A model generated the notes under the pieces. That model did not search any database, was not told where the DNA came from, and worked only from the letters and a program-made list of their open reading frames with translations. Positions 25,214-33,145 of a DNA stretch of 45,401 nt are shown one piece after another; the first letter of the stretch is position 1, and each line of letters opens with the position of its first letter. The DNA lies in the NCBI GenBank assembly GCA_003258735.1, contig QHME01000017.1:1-45401 (forward strand), given 5' to 3'. This DNA is from Candidatus Melainabacteria bacterium. GTDB taxonomy: Bacteria; Cyanobacteriota; Vampirovibrionia; Gastranaerophilales; Gastranaerophilaceae. Position numbers and translations under genes: made by a program.

Positions 25214-25729
25214 TTAAGAATTAAATTCATGGAATTGATGTTTGAAATCATCAACTGCGATAGCACCTGTTTTGACAGCCTTATTTACTCCTGTCACAAG
25301 TACAAAAAATGCTAATGCTCCACCTGCAACTCCTGCAAGTTTTTTAGTTACTGGGCTGTTTATGATTGGTCCGATGAATTTTGAATTTTTTAAATGCTCA
25401 AGTCTTGTCATAATATCTTTTGTATACATTTTGATATTACTTCTGAAAGTAGCCCACAAACCTTGCGCAGCTTCAGTATTTTTATTCACCGCATTAGTCG
25501 TATTTGTAACAGTTTGCATCATTTGTTGTAAAACATGCTCTCCGGCTTCAGCTTTCAATCCTTTTCTGCTTGCATATTTCGTTGCAGTTGTAGAAAGACC
25601 TGCAGCTCCACCTACACCTGCTGCAACTTGTTCTTTTCTTTCTTTGCGTTCTTGAATTTGAGCCTGAGTAAGAGGTTTGTGGTACGGTGTTTCTATTCCT
25701 TTATTAATGTCAACACTTAGCGCAACCAT
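25214..25729 (-). CDS. Hypothetical protein with one membrane segment
   Basis: 171 residues, not recognised. The N-terminus is polar, then a Gly/Ala stretch (VAAGVGGAAGLSTTATKYAS, 35-54), a helical region (about 60-115) and a hydrophobic segment (LAGVAGGALAFFVLVTGVNK, about 130-149) that could be a membrane helix. The start lies 2 nt after the stop of the 284-residue gene with GGGAGG upstream, so the two are co-translated partners. Both have Gly/Ala-rich amphipathic segments. Confidence 0.75.
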   Translation of the reverse strand: MVALSVDINKGIETPYHKPLTQAQIQERKERKEQVAAGVGGAAGLSTTATKYASRKGLKAEAGEHVLQQMMQTVTNTTNAVNKNTEAAQGLWATFRSNIKMYTKDIMTRLEHLKNSKFIGPIINSPVTKKLAGVAGGALAFFVLVTGVNKAVKTGAIAVDDFKHQFHEFNS

Positions 25730-25731
25730 AA

Positions 25732-26586
25732 TTATACAGCCTCCCTGTATTCTTTCTCGATAGGTTCATCAACAAGTTGTTCGTCTAAAAAATTGTTGTC
25801 AAAGTCATCATCAACATGGTCGCCTGTACCTTTGAAACTGTTTTCATCGTCATAACCGCGTTCATCAACTTCATCTTTAATCTTGTTTTTATCTTCAGGT
25901 TTCATTGTTGCATTATAAGCTCCTGCAGCACCTGCTCCAACACCAAATGTTGTTGATGTAGCTTTAGCAGCTTTGTCATAAATTTCTCCTGCAGACATTT
26001 CTTTTAGCGGTGTGATAACTTTGTTAGCGCCTTTTTTGATTAGTCCGCCAACATAATTGAACCCTTTTCCAATGCCTTCAAATGTCATTACAACATATTT
26101 GCCGATAGCATTATTTCTCATAGCTGCTGTTGCTGAAGTGAATTTTTCGGCAGTTTTTGTAGCAAAATTTGATGCCTTAAATTTGTCAATTAAGTTGCCA
26201 AACTTAGTTTTGATGGTTCTGCCTGCATTTTTCAAGCCTTCGCCAACAGGTTTTAAAATATCTTCTGCATGTTTTGCAAATTTGCTGTTCAATCCTTTTA
26301 TGGTTGTGCTTTTAATGATTTTTAAACCTTTAGATGCACCCCAAGCTACAGCCCAACCTTCTAATAATCCTTCTGATACAACTTTAAAGCCTTTAATAAC
26401 TTTTTTCATAACATCAGGAGTATGCTCGTTTAATAGAGCTTCATCAAAAGCTTGTGTTTGCTCTTTGTAATAATTAGTCTTATCTTCAAAATACCTGTCT
26501 TCAGGTGTTTCTTGAGAATTTCTCATCCCAAATGCAGTTTGTTTCGCAGTTGCATACTGTGTGAATTTTGGTTGGATTGATAACAT
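25732..26586 (-). CDS. Hypothetical protein with amphipathic helices and acidic tail
   Basis: 284 residues, not recognised. It starts MLSIQPKFTQYATAKQTAFG, a leader style I associate with uncharacterised Gastranaerophilales proteins. Then come basic amphipathic helices with recurring 'GLK-AGR-IKTKFGNLIDKF' character (about 60-215), a Gly/Ala motif TFGVGAGAAGAYNATM (about 213-228) and a strongly acidic tail (about 230-284). There is no Sec signal. GGGGAA precedes the ATG. It heads a two-gene unit with the 171-residue protein. Membrane-surface association is plausible from the helices but unproven. Confidence 0.75.
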   Translation of the reverse strand: MLSIQPKFTQYATAKQTAFGMRNSQETPEDRYFEDKTNYYKEQTQAFDEALLNEHTPDVMKKVIKGFKVVSEGLLEGWAVAWGASKGLKIIKSTTIKGLNSKFAKHAEDILKPVGEGLKNAGRTIKTKFGNLIDKFKASNFATKTAEKFTSATAAMRNNAIGKYVVMTFEGIGKGFNYVGGLIKKGANKVITPLKEMSAGEIYDKAAKATSTTFGVGAGAAGAYNATMKPEDKNKIKDEVDERGYDDENSFKGTGDHVDDDFDNNFLDEQLVDEPIEKEYREAV

Positions 26587-26710
26587 ATTAAATTCCCCAC
26601 TACTTACTTGTATTTATCTGCTCGTATAATACCTGTGAATATTATTTTTTGCTAACACACCATAGAGCCATTAACAAAATTTTACATTTTGACACATATA
26701 TTATCCCATA
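26587..26710. other. Intergenic region upstream of the 284-residue gene
   Basis: On the minus strand a TATTAT-type -10 is present near 26620; TTAGCA 18 nt further upstream is a weak -35. No ORF or strong hairpin was seen. Confidence 0.3.
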
Positions 26711-27646
26711 TTAATTCATATTTGTAAAGTGTTTTGAACCTTGATATGAATTTCTTTTTAACAATTCTCTATCAATTTTATTTAAGCAGTCAAGCTTAGC
26801 TCCGAGCCATCTTGGAGCTATTAAGTTCTTTTTTAAGCCGTTGCCTGCAAGTCTATGGATTGTTGTTGTCTGAGGTAATATTTCCAAAAAATCACAAACA
26901 AGATTTACATACTCTTCTTCACTCATAAAATCAATTTCTTTATTTTCATAAAGTTTAGCAAGCTTTGTATCTTTTAAAGCACAAAGCATGTGAATTTTTA
27001 CCCCATCAACTTTAAGTTCGGCTAATTTTTGTGCTGTTTCTAAATTTTCATCTCTCGTTTCCCATAGGCCAAAAATTACGTGAGTACAGACATTGATACC
27101 TTTTTCTTTTGTTCTTTCGTAAGCTTTCAAGAAGCAGTCAAAATCGTGTCCTCGGTTAATCTTTTTCAAGGTTTTATTATGAATTGATTGCAAGCCGTAT
27201 TCAACCCAAGTATAATAATCTTGTGCTATCTCTGAGATTAAATTAAGTTTGTCATCTTCAACACAATCAGGGCGAGTTCCGATAGATAAACCTATCACGT
27301 CAGGATGATTTAGTGCAGATTTGTAAATTCTTTCAAGTTCATTAACCGGTTTATAGGTATTTGTATATGCTTGAAAATATGACATGAATTTTTCTGCTTT
27401 AAATCTGTCATGCAGTGTTTTTGCACCGATGTTTACTTGTTCTTCGATTGACAGCAGGTTTGAATGAGCTTGTGAAAAGCTACCGCCATCATCACAAAAA
27501 ATACAACCCCCAGTTGATATTGTTCCGTCTCTATTCGGACATGAAAAACCTGCATCAAGAGTTATTTTATATACTTTTGCTCCAAATTTGTTTTTCAAAT
27601 ATGCGCTGAATTGGTTGTATCTTTTGTCTGTATTATTAAAAAGCAT
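26711..27646 (-). CDS. Radical SAM protein, YhcC-type (TIGR01212-like)
   Basis: 311 residues. The N-terminal cluster motif is CPNRDGTISTGGCIFC, giving the three-Cys C-x12-C-x2-C arrangement of the YhcC/Elp3-like subgroup. TLDAGFSCPNRDG, SFSQAHSN, GLSIGTRPDC, WVEYGLQSIHNKTLKKINRG and HVIFGLWETRDEN match the family. The biochemical role of YhcC is not established; RNA modification is suspected from its similarity to Elp3. It lies 5 nt after the zinc-ribbon gene. There is no clear ribosome-binding site, so translation is probably coupled. Confidence 0.9.
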   Translation of the reverse strand: MLFNNTDKRYNQFSAYLKNKFGAKVYKITLDAGFSCPNRDGTISTGGCIFCDDGGSFSQAHSNLLSIEEQVNIGAKTLHDRFKAEKFMSYFQAYTNTYKPVNELERIYKSALNHPDVIGLSIGTRPDCVEDDKLNLISEIAQDYYTWVEYGLQSIHNKTLKKINRGHDFDCFLKAYERTKEKGINVCTHVIFGLWETRDENLETAQKLAELKVDGVKIHMLCALKDTKLAKLYENKEIDFMSEEEYVNLVCDFLEILPQTTTIHRLAGNGLKKNLIAPRWLGAKLDCLNKIDRELLKRNSYQGSKHFTNMN

Positions 27647-27651
27647 TTTTA

Positions 27652-27825
27652 CTATTTTTGTTCGTCTTCTTCATTGTCATAGATTGGGTAAACATAGTGT
27701 TCGCCACAATTTGGACATACAACTTCTTGTTGTTTTCCATCTTCAAGTTTAGCAACTTCAAATAAGCATTTGCAACCTGATTGTACACATCTAACCGCCC
27801 AAGTCGGTCTGATTAATCTTGCCAT
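27652..27825 (-). CDS. Small zinc-ribbon protein
   Basis: 57 residues from Met at 27825, chosen because GAGGG lies 10 nt upstream; an in-frame ATG five codons earlier overlaps that site. The cysteines CVQSGCKC (about 12-19) and CPNC (about 37-40) suggest one zinc site. The C-terminus is acidic (DNEEDEQK). Function unknown; it sits between obg and the YhcC-type gene on the same strand. Confidence 0.7.
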   Translation of the reverse strand: MARLIRPTWAVRCVQSGCKCLFEVAKLEDGKQQEVVCPNCGEHYVYPIYDNEEDEQK

Positions 27826-27902
27826 AATTAAAACCCTCATTTTTCTATATACGTTTTAATTTTAGCATTGATTTTTCTATCTTGCAAGGGATAATTTATT
27901 GT

Positions 27903-29186
27903 TTACTTGTAAACTTCATCATCCCAGTATTCAAGTTCAAGTTTACCAACGATGATTGTGTCGCCGTTTTGGATTCCTATATGTTTTAGTTCATCCATAA
28001 TGCCCATACTAATCATAATGTTTTGGAATCTGATAATTTGTTCTGTACTACGAGGGTCAGTTACTTGTGAAATCCTTATTATTCTGCCACCTGTAACCAT
28101 AAATGTGTCTTTGCTAATTTTTTGAACATCCCAATAACCGTCGTTATTATCTGTAGCAGCCAAATCTTCTTCAATATTAACTTCAGAAACAGGTTTTTCG
28201 ATTGTATTAACTTTATTTTCAAGTTCATGCTTTAATGATTCAATATTTTCTCCCGTTACTGCAGAAATAAAGTATGGTTTAATTCCTAGTTTATCAAATT
28301 CTTGTTTTAGCTCATCGATTTTTTCAGGTTCAATCGCGTCAATTTTGTTAATTGCAACGATTTGATAAAGATGAGACAATTTTTCTGAATACTTTGCTAA
28401 TTCAGCGTTGATAATTTGGTAATTTTTTATAGGATTTTCTTCTGTTCCATCAATTATGTGGAGCAAAAATCTGCATCTTTCGACATGGCGCAAAAAGTCG
28501 TGCCCAAGTCCCACTCCTTCTGATGCACCTTCAATAAGTCCAGGAATATCAGCAATAACGTATCCATCTCCTGTAGATTTTCTTACAACTCCAAGATTTG
28601 GAACAATTGTTGTAAACGGGTAATCAGCAATTTTAGGTTTGGCTGCAGAAACTCTGCTTATGAAAGTTGATTTCCCAGCGTTTGGAAACCCTAATAAGCC
28701 GACATCAGCTAAAAGTTTTAATTCAAGCTGTAATTCTCTCTCTATTCCTGGTTCTCCAGGTTCACAGTATTGCGGTGCTCGATTTTGAGGGGTGCAGAAG
28801 TGAGTATTTCCCCTTCCACCTCTTCCGCCTTTTGCAACAAGTACGGTTTGCTCATGTTTGGTTAAATCTGCAATAATGTTACCAGTTTTCAAATCTTTTA
28901 CGATTGTGCCGGCAGGAACTTTGATATATAAATCTTTTGCACTTTTTCCGTGCATACTTTTTTTGAAACCGTTTTCACCGTTATCTGCTTTGAATATTGA
29001 ACGGTATGTAAAATCAAGCAGGGTAGATAGTCCTTCGTCGGCTATTAGGTAAACACTTCCGCCTTTTCCTCCATCACCGCCTGCAGGTCCGCCTTTATCT
29101 ACAAATTTTTCACGTCTCCAAGCAACAACACCATTTCCGCCTTTGCCTGAAGAAATCTTTATTTTCGCTTTGTCAATAAATTGCAT
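27903..29186 (-). CDS. obg: GTPase Obg
   Basis: Essential GTPase of late 50S ribosome assembly and stress control. Domain order is canonical over 427 residues: Gly-rich Obg domain (1-158, with SSGKGGNGVVAWRREKFVDK and GGPAGGDGGKGG), G domain (P-loop GFPNAGKST 166-174, switch DIPGLIEGASEGVGLGH, NKID), and the C-terminal OCT domain (from about 340 to 420, with GYWDVQKISKDTFMVTGGRI). AAGGA precedes the ATG by 9 nt. Confidence 0.97.
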   Translation of the reverse strand: MQFIDKAKIKISSGKGGNGVVAWRREKFVDKGGPAGGDGGKGGSVYLIADEGLSTLLDFTYRSIFKADNGENGFKKSMHGKSAKDLYIKVPAGTIVKDLKTGNIIADLTKHEQTVLVAKGGRGGRGNTHFCTPQNRAPQYCEPGEPGIERELQLELKLLADVGLLGFPNAGKSTFISRVSAAKPKIADYPFTTIVPNLGVVRKSTGDGYVIADIPGLIEGASEGVGLGHDFLRHVERCRFLLHIIDGTEENPIKNYQIINAELAKYSEKLSHLYQIVAINKIDAIEPEKIDELKQEFDKLGIKPYFISAVTGENIESLKHELENKVNTIEKPVSEVNIEEDLAATDNNDGYWDVQKISKDTFMVTGGRIIRISQVTDPRSTEQIIRFQNIMISMGIMDELKHIGIQNGDTIIVGKLELEYWDDEVYK

Positions 29187-29443
29187 AGTATAAATCCTTT
29201 TGATTTGATAATACTATGAACATGCCTACTATGCAAATTGATGACTTGTGTGATGAGTCCTTATTATTGACAACTCAAAATGACATAGACCTATGTGATA
29301 GATTAGAGATTTCGAAACGCCGAGTAGGAACAGAATATTACGTTTCGATTTCATATCAACTCATATTCTAGTCAATTCAGGGTGACCTGTTTGTTTTTTT
29401 ATCTCTTTAAGAATGACTTTTTTTTTATGTGCAGGTATTTTTG
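29187..29443. other. Intergenic region with degenerate repeats
   Basis: 257 bp upstream of obg (minus). It holds a worn copy of the intergenic repeat (GAGATTTCGAAAC near 29308) and TTCAGGGTGACC near 29377, plus T-runs near 29395 and 29417 that may end transcription. No ORF was seen. Confidence 0.35.
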
Positions 29444-29608
29444 CTAATCTTCTGGAATGAACATTGGATTCTTATTTAAAATTTCTCTTGTGTGTTCGTA
29501 ACAACAGCTTTTGTTTGTTACCAGTTGCTGATATTCGCGGATAATGTTTAGTACATCGTCTGTAGATAGTTTTATAACTCTTCTTTTTCCTTCGATAATT
29601 TTAGCCAT
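29444..29608 (-). CDS. Hypothetical 54-residue protein
   Basis: Begins MAKIIEGKRRVIKLSTDDVL from ATG at 29608, with AAAGGA 8 nt upstream. A basic N-terminus is followed by a helix (DDVLNIIREYQQLV) and a tandem Cys pair (SCCYEHTREI). Not recognised. The ribosome-binding site lies within an 11-bp perfect inverted repeat (29612-29652), so its translation may be controlled by RNA structure. Confidence 0.65.
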   Translation of the reverse strand: MAKIIEGKRRVIKLSTDDVLNIIREYQQLVTNKSCCYEHTREILNKNPMFIPED

Positions 29609-29611
29609 AAA

Positions 29612-29652
29612 AAATTCCTTTCTTTTGTAGTACATACATCGGAAAGGAATTT
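29612..29652 (-). promoter_or_regulatory. Inverted repeat sequestering the ribosome-binding site of the 54-residue gene
   Basis: Arms AAATTCCTTTC (29612-29622) and GAAAGGAATTT (29642-29652), perfect over 11 bp, with a 19-nt loop. On the minus strand the downstream arm contains AAAGGA and is followed by a short T-run before the ATG, so it could act as a translational lid or a leaky terminator. Confidence 0.55.
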
Positions 29653-29713
29653 AGTTGTCTTTAATTATTCAATTGTTTGGTTTAGTAATCTTGTTTCAGA
29701 TTATAATTTGAGT

Positions 29714-30619
29714 TTAGCCTCCTTCAATTTCTTTTTGTTTTTTTGCTGAAATATCTACTTGGTTGAAACCTTTATCTCCGTCATATTGGTTTAGTGCGAA
29801 TGTGCCATCGCTGTTCTTTTCAAGCCTGTATTCATCGCCGTTGCCTGATACTGAACTATATATTGCGTGGTTGCCGTCCATTCGTTCAAATTTATATTCA
29901 AAACTTCCAACTTTAATTTTGGTTGGAAAATCCTTTTCTGAGCCGCCTTCAAAGCTACAATTGTCACGTTTAATATCACCGTTTACTCGGCTTTCACCTC
30001 CATCATGTACTGTGATTACTCCTTTATATCCGAGTATATCTTTTGCAGATGCTGCCGTTCCGTATTTGTTATCTGGTTTAGGGTCTTGCGTTCCTGGTTT
30101 AGGGTCAGTTCCAGCCGCTGGTGTTTTAGGTTTTGGGTCTCCTTGAGTTTCCTGTTTTGGTTTTGTGTTTGTTCCGCTCAATTTGGCTTTTGTATCTTCA
30201 TAGCTGTCATTATTAGCAACAAGCTCTCCTGTAGATTTGTTAGTCGCACTGAACCTACCGTCAGAGTCTTGAACAATTTCAAATTTTGCGCCAAACAGTG
30301 CCTTCAAGTTTGCAAGTTGATTATTGTTAGAAGGTTGTTGAGCCGTTTGTGCTTGTTGAGTTTGGTTGATTGTACTGATTTGACTGGATGCTTTTGAACC
30401 TAAAAATGGTAAAATCCCTTGTGCAAACCCAAGTGCAAATCCCCAAAATCCTTTTGGACCAATGGTATTATCAATATTAACTATGGTTGTAGATTGCTGC
30501 TGAGGCATTTGTCTTGGTCCAATCGGTCCATAGTGCCTTTTAACTTGTGGTTGTTGGTAATTTACGCCTATCGGTTTGTAATTTAGTCCGAACGCGTTTC
30601 CTGCGCCATACATGCCCAT
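29714..30619 (-). CDS. Tandem-paralogue A: shared N-terminal module plus unique C-terminal domain
   Basis: 301 residues. Residues about 45-150 closely match the neighbouring protein at 30718-32040: NIDNTIGPKGFWGFALGFAQ then GILPFLGS, a Gln-rich spacer, and LANLKALFGAKFEIVQDSDG. A Lys/Pro/Thr linker (about 150-185, DPKP repeats) leads to a C-terminal domain (about 190-301; KGVITVHDGGESRVNGDIKR, KVGSFEYKFERMDGNHAIYS) that is beta-rich and unlike the neighbour's. No Sec signal. The hydrophobic Gly/Phe-rich segment could insert in a membrane. AGAGGACA precedes the ATG. Function unknown. Confidence 0.75.
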   Translation of the reverse strand: MGMYGAGNAFGLNYKPIGVNYQQPQVKRHYGPIGPRQMPQQQSTTIVNIDNTIGPKGFWGFALGFAQGILPFLGSKASSQISTINQTQQAQTAQQPSNNNQLANLKALFGAKFEIVQDSDGRFSATNKSTGELVANNDSYEDTKAKLSGTNTKPKQETQGDPKPKTPAAGTDPKPGTQDPKPDNKYGTAASAKDILGYKGVITVHDGGESRVNGDIKRDNCSFEGGSEKDFPTKIKVGSFEYKFERMDGNHAIYSSVSGNGDEYRLEKNSDGTFALNQYDGDKGFNQVDISAKKQKEIEGG

Positions 30620-30646
30620 TGCTCTGTCCTCTTATTTGTACTCTTA

Positions 30647-30663
30647 TATATATAAAGTATATA
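30647..30663 (-). promoter_or_regulatory. Shared 17-bp upstream element, copy 1
   Basis: The plus-strand sequence tatatataaagtatata is identical to 32069-32085. It lies 27 nt before the ATG of paralogue A. On the minus strand it contains TATACT, which could serve as a -10. It may be a promoter or a regulator site. Confidence 0.5.
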
Positions 30664-30717
30664 ATCGGCGTTCAATTTCATAAGAGGGTGATTTTTGTAA
30701 TATTTCGTTACAAAAAA

Positions 30718-32040
30718 TTATTGCCATTGAGTTCTGCCACTGGTTGGGCGTGGAGTCATAGCATCCGACCTTGCGCTAGGGTTTGTTCTGTAATACAATT
30801 GAGGGTCTTTCTTTTTGATATAATCAGCTTTTAGTTCCATGCCTTGAGAGCTGTAGTATTTCCATCCTTTGCCACTCTTTTCAGCATATCTGCCTTCAGA
30901 GCCTCGTATTCTTGTTCCTTTTTGAGAACTGTACCCTCCTCCTCTGATATTGGAAATATTGATTGTAGGGTGTTGCTTTCTAAATTCTATTTCTGTCATG
31001 GCTTGACCGTTTTTGTTATAGAATCTATATTTGCCGTTTTTATCAAGTTTTACATAGTCGCCATTTTTAGCTTTGTGTTTAATTGTGCCTGAATATATAT
31101 CATCATGTGCTCTGCTGCCATTTTTAGCAAGTGTGTATTTCTCTTTAATATATTGCATTGAAGGTACATCTAATTTGCTATAATCTGCTCCCGGTTTAGG
31201 GTTGCCATTTTTATCAAATACGCTAGGGTTTTTGCGAATAATTTCATCTCTAAGTTCAGCTTGTTGTTTTGCTGTTAGTGAACCCATTAATTTTGTACCA
31301 AGAACTAAAGATGTCAATTGGCTTGCGTTTTTACCTTGTGGTGATGCTCCGTTGATGGTTGGAGATTTATCACTGGTTGCTCTATACCAACCTTTAGGAG
31401 AACCAGAAGAATGATGAGCGTGAGATGCTCCTGCAGTAGCTCCTGCTCCTGCACCATTACCAGTATCGACTTTTCCTCCTTGAGCTTCATCCTGAGGGTT
31501 TTTCGGTGTCGTTGTTGAAGGGTCAGTATTTGTTTTAGGATCGGTGTTTGTTTTAGGGTCAGTGTTTGTTGTTGTTCCTTGATGTTCAGATGTATTTGCT
31601 TTGCTTAATTCATCTTTCATTTCTTGATATGATAGGTTATTACCAACAAGTTTGCCGTTTTTATCTGTTGCGGTATATTTGCCACCGTCTTCTGCGATAA
31701 TCGTAAATTTTGAACCAAAAAGTTGTCGTAAGTTTGCAAGTTCATTATTTTGTGACGGTTGTTGCGCGATTTGAGTTTGTTGTGATTGGTTAATTGTACA
31801 GATTTGGTTAGATGTTCTTGAACCTAAAAATGGTAAAATTCCTTGAGCGAATCCTAGTGCAAATCCCCAGAAACCCTTTGGTCCAATTGTGTTATCAATG
31901 TTTATTTCGGTATAAGTTGTTACTTGTGGTCTTGATTCAAACATAGGAGGCATACCGCCAGCTTTTGACGGTCTGACATGTTGAGGCATAAAAGTATTAT
32001 GCGCTATTCTTGATTGTTGAAATTTTCCAAAGTCAATCAT
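30718..32040 (-). CDS. Tandem-paralogue B: shared N-terminal module, repeat linker and long C-terminal domain
   Basis: 440 residues. The shared module spans about 45-150 (INIDNTIGPKGFWGFALGFA, LANLRQLFGSKFTIIAEDGG). A linker with three TDPKTN-type repeats (about 158-176) and a Gly/Ala/His-rich stretch follows. The C-terminal region (about 210-440) has a helical segment (SLTAKQQAELRDEIIRKNPS, then VFDKNGNPKPGADYSKLDVP) resembling a LysM-like or peptidoglycan-binding style, and beta-type repeats (GDYVKLDKNGKYRFYNKNGQ). The protein is strongly basic at its end. No Sec signal. TAGGACA precedes the ATG. Function unknown; a surface or exported modular protein is the best guess. Confidence 0.75.
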   Translation of the reverse strand: MIDFGKFQQSRIAHNTFMPQHVRPSKAGGMPPMFESRPQVTTYTEINIDNTIGPKGFWGFALGFAQGILPFLGSRTSNQICTINQSQQTQIAQQPSQNNELANLRQLFGSKFTIIAEDGGKYTATDKNGKLVGNNLSYQEMKDELSKANTSEHQGTTTNTDPKTNTDPKTNTDPSTTTPKNPQDEAQGGKVDTGNGAGAGATAGASHAHHSSGSPKGWYRATSDKSPTINGASPQGKNASQLTSLVLGTKLMGSLTAKQQAELRDEIIRKNPSVFDKNGNPKPGADYSKLDVPSMQYIKEKYTLAKNGSRAHDDIYSGTIKHKAKNGDYVKLDKNGKYRFYNKNGQAMTEIEFRKQHPTINISNIRGGGYSSQKGTRIRGSEGRYAEKSGKGWKYYSSQGMELKADYIKKKDPQLYYRTNPSARSDAMTPRPTSGRTQWQ

Positions 32041-32068
32041 GGCAGTTGTCCTATAAATTATGTTCTTG

Positions 32069-32085
32069 TATATATAAAGTATATA
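32069..32085 (-). promoter_or_regulatory. Shared 17-bp upstream element, copy 2
   Basis: Identical to 30647-30663 and 28 nt before the ATG of paralogue B. The placement relative to the two starts differs by only 1 nt. Confidence 0.5.
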
Positions 32086-32145
32086 TTATTTATATGATTG
32101 CTAATTTTGAAAATTTTTCTTAATCTTTCTTAACAAAATGAAAGA

Positions 32146-32170
32146 GGACGATTGAAATTTTCAATCGCCC
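32146..32170 (-). terminator. Hairpin terminator after the 234-residue gene
   Basis: GGACGATTGAA (32146-32156) pairs with TTCAATCGCCC (32160-32170), with one wobble. On the minus strand it follows the stop at 32188 and leads into a T-rich stretch. Confidence 0.6.
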
Positions 32171-32187
32171 AAAGTTTGTTATAAGTT

Positions 32188-32892
32188 TTATGTAGTCTTG
32201 GATTTAACCTTGCTTGCGGCTACATCAGTCAGTGTTTTGTACCCATTTATCCCTTGTGTACCTAAGTTTGCAATCGCGTTTAATGTATTTAAAAACATTT
32301 GCTGTTGCTGAATTTTTGCTTTATACGCTCTGTCATTATAGTTGTTGCCTGATTCTGAGTTTTTTAGTGCGAATTGCATATAGTTTAGGATGTTGTTGTT
32401 AAACCCATTATAAAGGTTGTTAAGTGTATTTACGTAATTCATTCTATTTGCAAGTTCTGTGTTATATAAGTCACTTTGTTTAGATAAAATATTGTCGCTC
32501 AAGTCTGCAACAGCTTGTGCTTTATTATCCGTAATACTGCTCAAATTATTCATAAATATTGAGTTATCCAAGTTTCCAAACCTAGATGCGATATCATTTT
32601 TTAGCGCAGTTTCCATTGGAGTATAGATGTCGTTGATTGCTTTGATTCCTTGTTTTTTATAAGTCTCAAGTTGGCTATTCCATTGCTTTTGTTTCTCATC
32701 AGATATAGCGAATAAATTTCCCAAAGATTGTGCTAAATTGCTTTGTACTCCGTCGTAAATTGATTTTTCCAAGTCTGACATATTGTAAGAGCTGTTTACT
32801 GTATTATTTTGTTTAGATGTGGATGCAACATTATTTCCATTGATATTGATATTTCCAGTTGCGTAAGCAGGGTATTTAGAAGATTTTCCCAT
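32188..32892 (-). CDS. Hypothetical Asn-rich helical protein, structural-protein-like
   Basis: 234 residues, not recognised. The N-terminus (about 1-35) is Asn/Ser-rich and probably flexible. The rest is helical: DLEKSIYDGVQSNLAQSLGN, QLETYKKQGIKAINDIYTPM, NDIASRFGNLDNSIFMNNLS, then helices to a basic end. The sparse-charge, Asn-rich helical style resembles phage tail or connector proteins, but no phage genes are adjacent. A strong promoter lies at 32955-32983 and its ribosome-binding site is in a small hairpin (32902-32919). A terminator follows the stop. Confidence 0.7.
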   Translation of the reverse strand: MGKSSKYPAYATGNININGNNVASTSKQNNTVNSSYNMSDLEKSIYDGVQSNLAQSLGNLFAISDEKQKQWNSQLETYKKQGIKAINDIYTPMETALKNDIASRFGNLDNSIFMNNLSSITDNKAQAVADLSDNILSKQSDLYNTELANRMNYVNTLNNLYNGFNNNILNYMQFALKNSESGNNYNDRAYKAKIQQQQMFLNTLNAIANLGTQGINGYKTLTDVAASKVKSKTT

Positions 32893-32901
32893 AGTAAAAA
32901 G

Positions 32902-32919
32902 TTTCCTTTCTCAAGGAAA
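32902..32919 (-). promoter_or_regulatory. Leader hairpin covering the ribosome-binding site of the 234-residue gene
   Basis: TTTCCTT (32902-32908) pairs perfectly with AAGGAAA (32913-32919) around a 4-nt loop. On the minus strand the AAGGAAA next to the start is the likely ribosome-binding site, 9-11 nt from the ATG at 32892. Confidence 0.4.
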
Positions 32920-32954
32920 ATACCTTTATTTTGGCTGGGGTTGGAATACCTGTC

Positions 32955-32983
32955 ATTATACCATATTTTTGAGTTTTTGTAAA
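32955..32983 (-). promoter_or_regulatory. Predicted promoter of the 234-residue gene
   Basis: Minus strand: TTTACA (32978-32983), 17 nt, TATAAT (32955-32960). Strong match; leader about 55 nt. Confidence 0.65.
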
Positions 32984-33019
32984 TGTTGAGGGTGATATAG
33001 TTTAATTTGTTTGGTTTGG

Positions 33020-33084
33020 GATTCTGAACAGCAAGAAAATTTTGTGCTTATTCTTCGCACAAATTTTCTAATCTTCCAGAATGA
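33020..33084. repeat. Palindromic intergenic repeat, copy A
   Basis: Outer arms ATTCTGAA and TTCCAGAAT enclose a long inner stem GAAAATTTTGTGC / GCACAAATTTTC with a 9-nt loop. It is closely related to 37211-37277. It lies upstream of uvrA. Confidence 0.7.
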
Positions 33085-33145
33085 CAATGACCTATGTGTT
33101 TGTACGATATTTGAAAAATCTTTACTCTCGTATAATAATGTTTGT

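Noticed and set aside
23040..29320. TTCGAAA motifs as possible tRNA T-loops
   Set aside because: At 23042 and 29310 no acceptor, D or anticodon stems can be built; they match worn intergenic repeats.
29763..31414. Plus-strand frames across the tandem paralogues
   Set aside because: Antisense to genes that have ribosome-binding sites, a conserved shared module and a shared upstream element.
33011..33145. In-frame 45-codon extension of uvrA
   Set aside because: It would translate the intergenic palindrome; homologues begin at MADRIKIVGAKEHNL (33146).
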